64,000 nt of DNA from Photobacterium salinisoli (lineage in GTDB: Bacteria > Pseudomonadota > Gammaproteobacteria > Enterobacterales > Vibrionaceae): assembly GCF_003614885.1 (NCBI RefSeq), contig NZ_QZMS01000007.1, positions 310,001-374,000 of the forward strand, read 5' to 3'. This document shows, piece after piece, positions 1-8,858 of the stretch. How positions within the stretch are numbered: the stretch's first letter is position 1; each line of letters starts with the position of its first letter. Made by a program: the position numbers and the translations under genes. The notes under the pieces are model-generated. The model saw nothing but the letters and a program-made list of their open reading frames with translations. It was not told the origin of the DNA and ran no database searches.

Positions 1-1
1 A

Positions 2-1132
2 TTAATGATCCAGATACAGGTAGTTCTGCCAGCTCTTCATGCGGATCAAAATCTTACGCATCACCGCCAGATGGTGAGCGTGATCGGAATACACGGCAAT
101 TTCCATATTGGCCCCTAAAGGCAGTTGGTATTCACTGAGGTCGTCTATCATTTTAAACCTGACCAGCGGCCGGCCCTGACGCATTAACATATCGGTGCCA
201 ATCAGTGTGCCTTGCGCCTGTGCCTGACCTTCACCAATCGCGGGCAATACGTCGATAATTTCGGCTTTGAAGGTTTTTCCGGGAATGGCGCGGAAAATGA
301 TGTCGGCTTCATAGCCAGGTTTGAGGCGCAGCAGGGAGTTCTGACGGAAAGCACCTATGATGAAGTCATCGTTGGTGTTGATAAAGGTCATCACCGGACG
401 CAGTGGCAGTGGCACCGCCATCATGCCAGGGCGCAGCAGCACCTGAGTAACAAAGCCATCCGTAGGCGCGCGAACAGTCGTCGAATCCAGATTAAACCGG
501 GCTTTGGTCAGCTGGGCCTGGATTTGAGCAACAGCCGTGTTCTCGCCATTGATGTTGGACTCATAAGCCAGTTTAGCCCGGCGCTCATCAGCTTGCGCGG
601 CTTCCAGGGCGGCTTCGGCGCTGCGGTAGAATTGCTCACGGTTATCAACATCGGCTTTGGTGAAGGCGCCGCGTTTATAGCCTGTGGCATAACGCTGGTA
701 CTGCTGATAGGTGCGATCGCGTTCTGCCTGCGCTTTGATGCGGGTTGCCATCGCCGCTTTGTAGCTGGCTTCCTGTCCCAGTACGTTTTGCCGGGTTTCT
801 GCTAGCTGGGCTTCCAGCCGGTCAACTTCGGCCTGGAAAGGCGTGGGATCAATTTTGAACAGTATGTCGCCTTGCTTGAGCGGGGCGTTCGGGGTGACAG
901 GTACGTCAATCACCTTACCGCGTACGTTCGGCATAATAGGCGTTGAGACAAAATATTCTCCGCCCAGGCTGGTATGCGGGTGATTATAGTTCATGAACAG
1001 AACCAGGGCGCCGACAAGGACGATACCGCCAAGTACCGCAGTCGGCACTGTCCATTTATTTAGTGGAATACGGAAAACTTTGAAGATAAAAATACAGATG
1101 GCCGCGTAAGAGAGGATCAGTAACGTTTCCAT
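2..1132 (-). CDS. HlyD-family membrane fusion protein (YibH/YiaV type)
   Basis: A 376-residue periplasmic adaptor of the HlyD/EmrA class, expected to link an inner-membrane transporter to the periplasm or outer membrane. Two hydrophobic stretches lie at the N-terminus (about residues 2-18 and 28-47). They are followed by a biotinyl-lipoyl-like half (MPNVRGKVIDVPVTPN), a long Ala/Gln/Glu-rich coiled-coil hairpin (about 95-215), and the second lipoyl half with VRAPTDGFVTQVLLRPG. The family match is to YibH/YiaV, which pair with a DUF3302 protein exactly as here: the upstream stop and this start share one base (TAATG), so the two are translationally coupled. No transporter gene is visible beside it. 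Substrate unknown. The stop codon lies at the very edge of the window, so the gene is complete. Confidence 0.85.
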   Translation of the reverse strand: METLLILSYAAICIFIFKVFRIPLNKWTVPTAVLGGIVLVGALVLFMNYNHPHTSLGGEYFVSTPIMPNVRGKVIDVPVTPNAPLKQGDILFKIDPTPFQAEVDRLEAQLAETRQNVLGQEASYKAAMATRIKAQAERDRTYQQYQRYATGYKRGAFTKADVDNREQFYRSAEAALEAAQADERRAKLAYESNINGENTAVAQIQAQLTKARFNLDSTTVRAPTDGFVTQVLLRPGMMAVPLPLRPVMTFINTNDDFIIGAFRQNSLLRLKPGYEADIIFRAIPGKTFKAEIIDVLPAIGEGQAQAQGTLIGTDMLMRQGRPLVRFKMIDDLSEYQLPLGANMEIAVYSDHAHHLAVMRKILIRMKSWQNYLYLDH

Positions 1133-1542
1133 TATTGATTACCCTCAGTGTTATTATTGCTGTTATTCATAGGCTGTTGTTGTTTTAACGCGGTAAGTTC
1201 TGATTGCAGTAGCTGGAGTTGCATTTCCATTTTGGTTAACTGGGTCTGAAGTAATACTTGCTCATCATGAACCTGTTTGAACCCCCAGCCTCTTTCTTTA
1301 CGCCACAGGGTTGCCCATATCCATAAAAATGGCCACAGAGCATGTAATGTGAATAAACTTACCCAGCCAGCATAGTGAATAGCATCCTGATGAGGATGTT
1401 CTCGCTCTTTGGCAATCTCGTAAGGAATATCGTGAATAGCTATGATGCCGTAAAACAAAACAAGGGCTACAAAAATAAGTAATCCCAATGCAAAATAATC
1501 CAAGAACATATATTTACCGTCAAATTTGAACCATGATCTCAA
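1132..1542 (-). CDS. DUF3302 inner-membrane protein (YibI/YiaW type)
   Basis: A 136-residue membrane protein of the DUF3302 family, the usual partner of YibH/YiaV membrane fusion proteins. Two hydrophobic segments are visible: YFALGLLIFVALVLFYGIIA near residue 16, and a second around residues 58-80 ending LHALWPFLWIWATLW. Then come a basic stretch, a coiled-coil tail (TQLTKMEMQLQLLQSELTAL) and a polar Asn/Gln-rich end. It is the first gene of a two-gene unit and overlaps the HlyD-like gene by one base. Function is not established; the pairing suggests a role in assembling or anchoring the adaptor. Confidence 0.82.
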   Translation of the reverse strand: MRSWFKFDGKYMFLDYFALGLLIFVALVLFYGIIAIHDIPYEIAKEREHPHQDAIHYAGWVSLFTLHALWPFLWIWATLWRKERGWGFKQVHDEQVLLQTQLTKMEMQLQLLQSELTALKQQQPMNNSNNNTEGNQ

Positions 1543-1611
1543 GAATATAGCTAATAAATAAACTTAGCAATTATGAGGTTATTTGTCTTTCAGGTTTAAT
1601 TCAGATTACAT

Positions 1612-1636
1612 CAGGCCAGCATGAGAAGCTGGCCTG
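1612..1636. terminator. Hairpin downstream of proX
   Basis: A perfect 9-bp stem (CAGGCCAGC / GCTGGCCTG) with a 7-base loop lies 37 bases past the proX stop. No T-run follows it on the minus strand, so it may be a 3'-end stabilising hairpin rather than a classical rho-independent terminator. Confidence 0.5.
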
Positions 1637-1672
1637 GAAATATAGTATCAGATTAATTGCATAGTTCAGCTA

Positions 1673-2689
1673 TTAAGAGGCATCTTCAGCGGCTTTTTTT
1701 GCCTGATTAATCCAACTGTTAAACTCTTGCTGGTGAGACTGAATCCAGCCGTTAGCATGGTTTTCTATGTCTTTCTGGGAATTCTGGCCCTGACTCATAC
1801 GCATATTCTGAGCACTGACGTCATTGATATTCAGTGTCATGATTTCAAACAGTTTGGCTGCGGCCGGGTTGTCCTCAGCGAACTGTTTGTTGGCAACAAT
1901 ACGCATGCTGTTCATCTCAAAGCCGTAGTTTTTACCGTTAGGCAGGGCGGTATCAACGTTTTCCCGCTCGCCCGGTAATGACGAAAACGGTACTTCCAGC
2001 CATACCACATCTTTGCCCGGTACCAGCACACCGCTGACCCAGTAAGGGGTCCAGGTGTAGTACAAAATGGGCGAGCCATTGCGGTAGCGGGAGATGGTAT
2101 CGGCAATGATGGCGGCGTAATTACCCTGGTTATGGGTGACTGTGTCGCGCAGCCCGTAAGCATCCAGTTGGTGTTCGATGACCCCTTCACATCCCCAGCC
2201 CGGGTTACAGCCGGTCAGATCGGCTTTGCCGTCTCCGTTGGCATCAAACAGCTTTGCCAGCTTAGGGTCTTTCAGCTGACTGATATTGGTGATGCCGTAT
2301 TGTTCGGCGGTTTTTTTATCAATCAGGTAGCCCTGGGCGGCGCCGGTGATGTAATAGCCCTGGCGGTAGAATTTGTCGTCCCCGCCTGATTGAATGAACT
2401 TATCTTTATGGAGTGGTGCCCAGTTCACGGCCAGGAAAGTGGCGTCGCCATTGGCAATCGAGGTGTAACCCACGTTGTAATCCACCTCTTTGGTGGGTTT
2501 TACGTCGTAACCCAGCGCTTCCAGCGCTTTATTGACGATCAGTGTCTGGAAGGTTTCTTCCGCTACTGTACTTTGTACGGGCTGTACGGTAACGCCTTCT
2601 CCGGGTAAATCGGCTGCCATTGCAGGAAATGAAAAGGCACCGGCCAATAAGGCCGCGCTTAGTGAAAGTGACTTCCGGGACCTTGTCAT
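1673..2689 (-). CDS. proX: ProX, glycine betaine/proline periplasmic binding protein
   Basis: The substrate-binding component of the ProU osmoprotectant ABC importer (338 residues). It has a typical signal peptide ending FSFPAMA near residue 25, then the type II binding-protein fold. Family landmarks are visible: [10 protein letters not shown], the ligand-site region [12 protein letters not shown] and [12 protein letters not shown], whose tryptophans form the betaine cage in ProX. It is the last gene of proV-proW-proX, 10 bases after proW. Expected role: high-affinity betaine uptake under osmotic stress. Confidence 0.95.
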   Translation of the reverse strand: MTRSRKSLSLSAALLAGAFSFPAMAADLPGEGVTVQPVQSTVAEETFQTLIVNKALEALGYDVKPTKEVDYNVGYTSIANGDATFLAVNWAPLHKDKFIQSGGDDKFYRQGYYITGAAQGYLIDKKTAEQYGITNISQLKDPKLAKLFDANGDGKADLTGCNPGWGCEGVIEHQLDAYGLRDTVTHNQGNYAAIIADTISRYRNGSPILYYTWTPYWVSGVLVPGKDVVWLEVPFSSLPGERENVDTALPNGKNYGFEMNSMRIVANKQFAEDNPAAAKLFEIMTLNINDVSAQNMRMSQGQNSQKDIENHANGWIQSHQQEFNSWINQAKKAAEDAS

Positions 2690-2699
2690 TGTCTTCTCC

Positions 2700-3839
2700 T
2701 TAGGGTTGTGAATGTGTTGTCAGGTGTGGAGCCTCGTCTTTTTTGAACCGACGGTATATGAACCCGATAGGGCCATGTTCATACCAGTGGCGGTAAGATC
2801 GGCCACGTTCGGATGCCCCCATCGCCTGTGTAAGCCGGTCGAGCAGGATAGCCAGAATGACAATACCCAGCCCGCCAATGGCTGCCAGGCCCATATCCAG
2901 ACGACCAATACCGCGCAGTACCATCTGTCCCAGCCCGCCAACGGCTATCATGGAAGCAATCACAACCATGGACAGCGCCAGCATCAGGGTTTGGTTAACA
3001 CCGGCCATAATAGTGGGCATAGCCAGCGGCAACTGAACCTTATAGAGCATTTGTTTCGGGTTCGCGCCAAAAGAATGGGCTGCTTCAATCAATTCTTCAG
3101 GCACCTGACGGATACCCAGAATCGTCAGCCGGATGATGGGGGGCAGGGCGAAAATGATGGTTACCACCACGCCGGGCACATTCCCGATACCAAATAACAT
3201 CACTATAGGTACCAGATAGACGAAAGCCGGGGTTGTTTGCATCGCATCAAGGATCGGCCTGACAATTCTGGCGGCTTTTTCACTCCTGGCCAGCCAAATA
3301 CCGGTCGGCAGTCCGATCAGTAAACAAAAGAAGACAGATGTCAGCACCAGCGCCAGCGTGACCATTGCCTGATCCCAGGCACCGATGGCACCAATCAGCA
3401 GCAGCGAGACGACACTGGCAATGCCCATACGCGGTCCGGCAATCTGCCAGGCCAGGATCATGATCAGAAAAATCATCAGAAGTGCCGGTGTGCTCTGTAA
3501 CGTGGTCTGAAAGGCTGTGAGAATGTAATCAATCGGCACACTGATAGCCTGAAACGCTGGCCGGAAGTTAACAACCAGCCAGTTGATGCCGTCTTCGACC
3601 CATTGATCAAACGGGATCAGGGCATCCTGAAACGGATGTATCCAGTCGATGGAAGGGTCAACGGGCGCTGAATCTGTGGTATTGAGCCAGTCGGAACCTG
3701 AGTTAGGCGTCGAGGTCGCCGGATTGCCCCAGGGATCGGTATTGCTGGTGTCTGTACTGGACCAGGGGTCTTGTGAGGCAGGTGCTGACGGGGTATCCGT
3801 TACCGGTGCGGATGATTCTGGGCGATTTTCCTGGCTCAT
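2700..3839 (-). CDS. proW: ProW, glycine betaine/proline ABC permease
   Basis: The membrane permease of ProU, 379 residues. The long polar N-terminal tail with repeated DPW/NPWG-like motifs and a WLNTTDSAP segment matches the distinctive ProW tail of E. coli. It is followed by at least six hydrophobic segments and the ABC permease coupling loop [20 protein letters not shown]. The segment [20 protein letters not shown] is near-identical to the enteric protein as I remember it. The start lies one base after the proV stop, so translation is probably coupled. Confidence 0.95.
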   Translation of the reverse strand: MSQENRPESSAPVTDTPSAPASQDPWSSTDTSNTDPWGNPATSTPNSGSDWLNTTDSAPVDPSIDWIHPFQDALIPFDQWVEDGINWLVVNFRPAFQAISVPIDYILTAFQTTLQSTPALLMIFLIMILAWQIAGPRMGIASVVSLLLIGAIGAWDQAMVTLALVLTSVFFCLLIGLPTGIWLARSEKAARIVRPILDAMQTTPAFVYLVPIVMLFGIGNVPGVVVTIIFALPPIIRLTILGIRQVPEELIEAAHSFGANPKQMLYKVQLPLAMPTIMAGVNQTLMLALSMVVIASMIAVGGLGQMVLRGIGRLDMGLAAIGGLGIVILAILLDRLTQAMGASERGRSYRHWYEHGPIGFIYRRFKKDEAPHLTTHSQP

Positions 3840-3840
3840 A

Positions 3841-5031
3841 TCAGGCCTCCCGATCTAGAGTCTGTAACAGGCGAGCTTTTGTAATAACACCATGATAAAC
3901 CTGGTTTTCATCGACAACGGGTACACCATAGGGCAGGTTGGCAACCCGACCTATCAGCTCACCCACAGGGGTTTCAGGCAGGAAAGTCACGGTATCGTCC
4001 AGCAGTGCCTGAGTCAGGGTTTGACCTGATTTACTGGCCGTTTGCAGTGTGTCTGTTGATACCAGTCCGACATACAGGTTGCGGCGGTCGACCACAATGC
4101 CGAACTCCCTGTCATTATCATTGAGCAGTTTCAATGCGGCGCGCGGGCCGTCCGTTTCAGTTTTTTTAATCACAGTGACCTGGTGTTTGCGCGCGACGTC
4201 TTTGGCCGTAAAGACATGGGTGACATCGACGCCCTTAAAGAAAGATCGCACATAGTCATTGGCCGGGTGATGGAGGATTTCATCCGGTGTGCCTATCTGA
4301 ACCACTTCACCATTTTGCATAATCGCAATCCGATCGCCTATCCGCATGGCTTCATCCAGATCGTGAGAAATAAAAACAACCGTGCGTTTGTCATCGCTTT
4401 GCAACCGGATGAGTTCGTCTTGCATTTCGGAGCGGATCAAGGGGTCAAGAGCAGAAAAAGCCTCGTCCATCAACAGGATATCCGGGTCATTAGCCAGTGC
4501 CCTTGCCAGGCCGACCCTTTGTTTCATACCCCCTGATAACTCGTCAGGGTAGGAGGCGGCATAAGCTTCCAGCCCAACCCGTGCCAGCGCCTGAAGTGCG
4601 GTATCGTAGCGGGTAGCTTTATCGACGCCCGCGAGATCCAGACCGAAGGCCGTATTATCAATCACCGTCATATGGGGCATGAGGGCAAATGACTGAAAGA
4701 CCATACTGATATTGTTGCGCCGCACAGTACGCAACTCGTCTTCTGAGATGCTGGCGATGTCTTTGTTATCAAGCAATACCTGGCCGCTGGTGGGTTCGAT
4801 GAGGCGGTTAAGCAGGCGAACCAGGGTCGATTTTCCTGAGCCGGAGAGGCCCATGATAACGAAAATTTCGCCTTGATTAATGGTGAGAGTGGCATCTTTG
4901 ACGCCGACAGTCAGGCCGGTTTTCTCAAAAATGGCATCCTTATCTAACCCCTGCTCCAGTAATGGGAACGCCCTTTCAGGGGCGCTGCCAAACACTTTGT
5001 AGAGATTCTTTACTTCCATTTTGACAGTCAT
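3841..5031 (-). CDS. proV: ProV, glycine betaine/proline ABC ATPase
   Basis: The ATPase of the ProU importer, 396 residues. Walker A is GLSGSGKST (61-69), the ABC signature is [15 protein letters not shown] (about 163-177) and Walker B is [14 protein letters not shown] (about 182-195). About 120 C-terminal residues form a pair of CBS-like repeats, which in this family sense ionic strength and gate transport. It is the first gene of the proVWX unit. The 206-base gap to the upstream histidine kinase gene probably holds its own promoter; I could not identify clear boxes in it. Confidence 0.95.
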   Translation of the reverse strand: MTVKMEVKNLYKVFGSAPERAFPLLEQGLDKDAIFEKTGLTVGVKDATLTINQGEIFVIMGLSGSGKSTLVRLLNRLIEPTSGQVLLDNKDIASISEDELRTVRRNNISMVFQSFALMPHMTVIDNTAFGLDLAGVDKATRYDTALQALARVGLEAYAASYPDELSGGMKQRVGLARALANDPDILLMDEAFSALDPLIRSEMQDELIRLQSDDKRTVVFISHDLDEAMRIGDRIAIMQNGEVVQIGTPDEILHHPANDYVRSFFKGVDVTHVFTAKDVARKHQVTVIKKTETDGPRAALKLLNDNDREFGIVVDRRNLYVGLVSTDTLQTASKSGQTLTQALLDDTVTFLPETPVGELIGRVANLPYGVPVVDENQVYHGVITKARLLQTLDREA

Positions 5032-5237
5032 AAATGAGGGTGTCCGCTAGAAAATCCTTACAGATAAAATGTTTTGTCATCTAAGTAATTATGGCAGCTG
5101 ATTCCAAGTGGGTAGGGTTTAATTTGGCAATGACAGTGCGATTAAGAAGTGCTTGGATTTGGCTTTCTGTTTTTTAATCATACTGATAGCCAGCAATGGT
5201 GCCGCCGACCAGATAGCCTGATGATAGGGTTAGGTTA

Positions 5238-6689
5238 CTATTGAATGTGGCCCATTTTGAGCGGGAGCGTGACCAGGAAACAGTTTTTGCCAGTCGAAGA
5301 TTGTGGTTCCAGCGAAATAGTGCCGCCATGCAGTTCAGCGATGTCACGTATGATAGACATACCCAGTCCCGCGCCATCGCCGCGTTCTGTATTGGCCCGG
5401 AAGAACTTTTCAAATATCCGCTCGCGGATCGCGTCAGGAATGGGCTGGCCCGAATCACAGACACGAATCAGGACTTGGTTAGGTTCCGATGTCAGAACAC
5501 GGATGTTGATGTCGGCGTGCTCACCGGCATAGCGGATGGCATTGTCGATCAGATTGCTGAACAGACTGAGCAGAAGCGGAAGATTGGCCTCAATCGTGAG
5601 CGAAGGCGGGCCATCGAGAGACAAATTCTGCTCTTGTTTTAACGCGAAAGGAGCCAGTGAAGCAATCACCTCACGCAGGCATTCCATCAGGTCAAGATGG
5701 CTGAACGAAAAGGTGTTACCGCTCTCGACTCTCGCCAGCATCAGTAACTGCTGTATGAGGCGGTCAGTCCTGTCTATCCCTTTGAGAATGTGGTTGAGGT
5801 CGCTCTGCAGATCAGCCGGATTATCGCTGGACAGGGCATTTTCTGCATTTAGCCGAAGGACAGCCAGTGGTGTTTTCAGCTCGTGAGCTGCTGTGTGGGT
5901 AAAGCGTTTTTCGCGCACCCAGGCTTTATCAAGCTCTGACAACAGGTAATTCAATTGATCGATGAGTGGTTTGAGCTCAACCGTGGGCTGTGACACCCTG
6001 ATGGCATGCAACCTATTGATTGTTCTTTGTGAAAGGGCTTGCTGAAGTTCACCGACCGGCTGCATGACATAGTTGACCAGCAGAATAATGGCCAAAGCCA
6101 GGCAGGGAATAAGCAGCAATTGCGGAATGCCGGTTGAGAAGGCAATTTCATCAATGAGTTCATCGCGGATCGCCTGTTTTTCAGCGACCACCAGGTATGT
6201 GGCATCTTGGTTGTTATCGCTAAATGGCAGGCGAATCTGAAAACTACGCCAAAGCTGCTCATCAAAGGTAATGGGATGATAACCAATGTTCTCGGTGGCC
6301 GAGAGCGGGTGCGCCGGCGCACCGGGAGAGCGCAGCAGAACCTTGCTCTGGGTGTCGAACAGCTGGAACATCAGATGCTGTTCATAGGGGTGGCCGTAAG
6401 GGGTTGGATCATCATCACTGGCAGTGGCATGATTGCTGATTCCCTGATACCAGTCGTTATAAAACTGCTCGATTTGATCCGGCGGCATGTTGAGCAGTTG
6501 TGGTGCACTGAGTGCCAGCAGCTTTGCCGATTGTCCCAGCCGGGCGTCAAAAATTTCATCAATTTCATGTTTAGATTCAGCAAAGATCAGGCTCCATGAA
6601 ATGGCAATCAGCACAGTGGCCGCCGCCACTGTCAGAGTGATCAGCCGTTTTTTGATGGAAAGAACAGGTTTGGTCTCAGCGGTTTTCAA
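5238..6689 (-). CDS. Sensor histidine kinase (QseC/PmrB class)
   Basis: A membrane histidine kinase of 483 residues. TM1 is about 13-37, an acid-rich periplasmic domain about 38-187, and TM2 about 189-209. Then come the H-box with phospho-acceptor H269 (HELKTP), the N-box NLIDNAIRYAG (N383), the G1 box CDSGQP (412-414) and the G2 box GAGLG (439-443). Translation appears to begin at a TTG that overlaps the response regulator gene by 14 bases; a Shine-Dalgarno-like AGGG precedes it and no ATG occurs near the N-terminus. It is the last gene of the operon running from 11731, so it probably senses something linked to that operon's product. The ligand is unknown. Confidence 0.88.
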   Translation of the reverse strand: MKTAETKPVLSIKKRLITLTVAAATVLIAISWSLIFAESKHEIDEIFDARLGQSAKLLALSAPQLLNMPPDQIEQFYNDWYQGISNHATASDDDPTPYGHPYEQHLMFQLFDTQSKVLLRSPGAPAHPLSATENIGYHPITFDEQLWRSFQIRLPFSDNNQDATYLVVAEKQAIRDELIDEIAFSTGIPQLLLIPCLALAIILLVNYVMQPVGELQQALSQRTINRLHAIRVSQPTVELKPLIDQLNYLLSELDKAWVREKRFTHTAAHELKTPLAVLRLNAENALSSDNPADLQSDLNHILKGIDRTDRLIQQLLMLARVESGNTFSFSHLDLMECLREVIASLAPFALKQEQNLSLDGPPSLTIEANLPLLLSLFSNLIDNAIRYAGEHADINIRVLTSEPNQVLIRVCDSGQPIPDAIRERIFEKFFRANTERGDGAGLGMSIIRDIAELHGGTISLEPQSSTGKNCFLVTLPLKMGHIQ

Positions 6690-7335
6690 TGATGTACCCT
6701 ACGCCGCGAATATTTTTAATCACAGGACTGCCGAGTTTTTTCCGGATATTGTGGATATGCACTTCAATCGCGTTGTCGCTGGCAGTGTCATCCCAACCGT
6801 GAAGCGCTTGCTGGAGCTTGTCTTTACTCATCACCCGGCCAGCCTGCGCGACTAGCGTACTGAGAATTTTGAATTCATTGCGGGTGAGTTTCACCGGTTC
6901 GCCACGAAAGCTGACATCGTTGTTGAGCAAGGATAAGGTTAGTTCGCCTAACTGAATCTCGGTTTCAGAGCTGCCAGACAGCCGACGTATCATCACCCGC
7001 AGGCGGGCCAGCAGCTCTTCCAGTGCGAACGGTTTTACCAGGTAATCATCTGCGCCGCCATCGAGTCCTTTGACGCGATCGTCTATCCCGTCACGGGCGG
7101 TAAGGATCATGACGGGAAGCTGGTGACCTGCGCGCCGAATCTGCCGTAATACCTGAAGACCGTCGATATCGGGCAGGGTTAAATCTAAAATAACGGCCAG
7201 GAAGTCCTCGGTTTTCAGGGTGAGTTCAACTCCCTGGCCTTGCTGCAACCAGTCAACGGTGTAGCCTCGACGGCTTAATGAGGCCACCATGGATTCTCCC
7301 AGCATCAGGTCATCTTCGATTAATAAGATGCGCAT
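6676..7335 (-). CDS. OmpR/PhoB-family response regulator (QseB/PmrA-like)
   Basis: A 219-residue two-component regulator. The receiver domain has the acidic pair in LLIEDD, phospho-acceptor D51 (VILDLTLPD), the switch threonine in MILTARDG and the conserved lysine in YLVKPF. A C-terminal winged helix follows (about 125-219; LTRNEFKILSTLV, then NAIEVHIHNIRKKLG). That recognition helix is typical of the QseB/PmrA/BasR branch, whose members bind CTTAAG/T-N5-CTTAAG/T direct repeats. A perfect copy of such a repeat stands before the first gene of this operon (11778-11794), which strongly suggests autoregulation of the whole cluster. Confidence 0.93.
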   Translation of the reverse strand: MRILLIEDDLMLGESMVASLSRRGYTVDWLQQGQGVELTLKTEDFLAVILDLTLPDIDGLQVLRQIRRAGHQLPVMILTARDGIDDRVKGLDGGADDYLVKPFALEELLARLRVMIRRLSGSSETEIQLGELTLSLLNNDVSFRGEPVKLTRNEFKILSTLVAQAGRVMSKDKLQQALHGWDDTASDNAIEVHIHNIRKKLGSPVIKNIRGVGYIIENR

Positions 7336-7338
7336 CGG

Positions 7339-7992
7339 TTATTGCAGCTCCTTCAGTTTTTGTCGGATTTCCTGCTGTCTGCCTGTATCGGCCAGTTTGC
7401 GCCCGGGGCGGGGTTTGGCCTGACTGGCTTTCTTGAGGTAGCTAATTGCATCATCACGGCGCCCGTTCTGAGCCAGAAAATCGCCATAAAAGTAATTAGG
7501 ATCGATGCCGTTCGGGTTGATTGCCAGTGCCTTTTTCAGCATAGCTTCTGCTTTGTCGTCATCACCAAAGCCAATAGGCCAGCCCGGTACCTGATAGTAT
7601 AACGTGCCCAGGCTGGTATAGGCCGAACCATCCAGCACATTAGGGTCGGTGCGGATCACATCTTCTAACAACGACTTAGCTTCTTTTACCAGTGGCAGGG
7701 CGCTCAGTCCACCTTTAGCGCCGGCCAGGCTGCTTTTGTTGATGGCCAGCCAGACTTTCAGGTCGGAGCGGGTTGGCGCCTGGCGCAGGGCTTGCTGATT
7801 GCTGGCGATCACCTGATTCAGGCACTGCACTTTGTTGTCTTTGTTAAAGGTATCGTACTGGCATTTCGCCCATTGTTGCTGGATATCACTGAGTTCATCA
7901 GCGACAGCCAGGCTGCTGAAACTGACTGATGCACCCAGAATACAGGCGATGGTCAGCAGGGATCGAGTCGGTGAAAAGGTCAATGTTTTCAT
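7339..7992 (-). CDS. Exported TPR-repeat protein
   Basis: A 217-residue protein with a signal peptide (basic MKTLTFSPTR, hydrophobic core, cleavage likely after SLAVA near residue 31). The mature part has tetratricopeptide-like helices: VLDGSAYTSLGTLYYQVPG, then KAEAMLKKALAINPNGIDP and DAISYLKKASQAKP. Two cysteines near the mature N-terminus (KCQY, VQCLN) could form a disulphide. It lies 3 bases before the response regulator gene in the operon. It is likely periplasmic and could act as an accessory sensor or scaffold for the kinase, or serve the export of the product. The role is inferred from context only. Confidence 0.75.
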   Translation of the reverse strand: MKTLTFSPTRSLLTIACILGASVSFSSLAVADELSDIQQQWAKCQYDTFNKDNKVQCLNQVIASNQQALRQAPTRSDLKVWLAINKSSLAGAKGGLSALPLVKEAKSLLEDVIRTDPNVLDGSAYTSLGTLYYQVPGWPIGFGDDDKAEAMLKKALAINPNGIDPNYFYGDFLAQNGRRDDAISYLKKASQAKPRPGRKLADTGRQQEIRQKLKELQ

Positions 7993-8008
7993 AATGCCTC
8001 CATGAATA

Positions 8009-8818
8009 TCAAATGACTTCGGCTTTGGTGAGGTACTGGCGTATGGTGTGGCTTTGTTTCCGGATAGCCTTGGCGACCGACGCAGGGAGTATCTGGTTCA
8101 CTCTGACCCAGAGTTTCTCCGGCCACCCCAGCCAGCAAATTGGTGTTTCTTTTATCAGGCAGCGCAGGACTTGCTCAGCCACCCAGCGGGGAGCATCAAT
8201 ATGATTGCCCAGTTGCTGATTGAGTTCGGTCACTGTGGTGGAATTCAGTGTGGTATCAGTGGCTCGCGGGGCGAGGTAAAGCACTTGCACCCCGGTTCCG
8301 TCCAGCTCACGGTGCAGGGCTTCACTGAATCTGTGCAGTCCGGCTTTGCTGGCACAGTAAGTGGTGTAGCCGGGATAACCGATCGCCGAGAACGTCGAGC
8401 CTATGTTGAGGATCAGAGCCGGACGGGACAGCCAGTTCAGCGCCTGTTGGCACAGGAGAACCGGCACAGTCAGGTTAAGGTGAATTTCATTGCTGATACT
8501 GGCCGGTTCACGTTGCGACAAACTGGCAAAGCAATTACTGCCGGCATTGTTGATCAGGCCGTGAATGGGCGTGCCTGCCAGTTTCCATTGCTGACAGGTC
8601 TGATTGATGGTTTCAATGCCTGCCGGCGTACTCAGATCGGCCACAATCAGCCGGTGTGAATCGGGCTGGTTCAGTGAAAGTTGTAACGCCCTGAGTTTAC
8701 TTTCGTTACGACCGACCAGAATCAGGCTGGCGCCGGCATCAGCCAATACTGCGGCAATCTCAGCGCCTATTCCGCCGCAAGCGCCGGTCAGCAGCAGGCG
8801 TTTATTGTGGATATCCAT
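8009..8818 (-). CDS. Short-chain dehydrogenase/reductase
   Basis: A classical SDR of 269 residues. The N-terminal cofactor motif is TGACGGIG, followed by LINNAG, the active-site Ser in LNIGSTFSAIG and the catalytic pair in YCASKAG (YxxxK). The ATG at 8818 is preferred over longer reading frames because AGGAGAG sits 8 bases upstream and the Rossmann fold begins at once (MDIHNKRLLLTG). It lies 40 bases downstream of the ligase-oxygenase fusion gene in the same operon. It probably reduces a keto or aldehyde intermediate made by that enzyme; the substrate is unknown. The C-terminal tail (about 220-269) is basic and Trp-containing, perhaps membrane-associating. Confidence 0.85.
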   Translation of the reverse strand: MDIHNKRLLLTGACGGIGAEIAAVLADAGASLILVGRNESKLRALQLSLNQPDSHRLIVADLSTPAGIETINQTCQQWKLAGTPIHGLINNAGSNCFASLSQREPASISNEIHLNLTVPVLLCQQALNWLSRPALILNIGSTFSAIGYPGYTTYCASKAGLHRFSEALHRELDGTGVQVLYLAPRATDTTLNSTTVTELNQQLGNHIDAPRWVAEQVLRCLIKETPICWLGWPEKLWVRVNQILPASVAKAIRKQSHTIRQYLTKAEVI

Positions 8819-8858
8819 GTAAGCTCTCCTGTGCGCGTAAATATATTGTTCTGTCTGA

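Noticed and set aside
212-805. A 197-codon plus-strand open frame
   Set aside because: Antisense to the HlyD-like gene, whose protein features are unambiguous.
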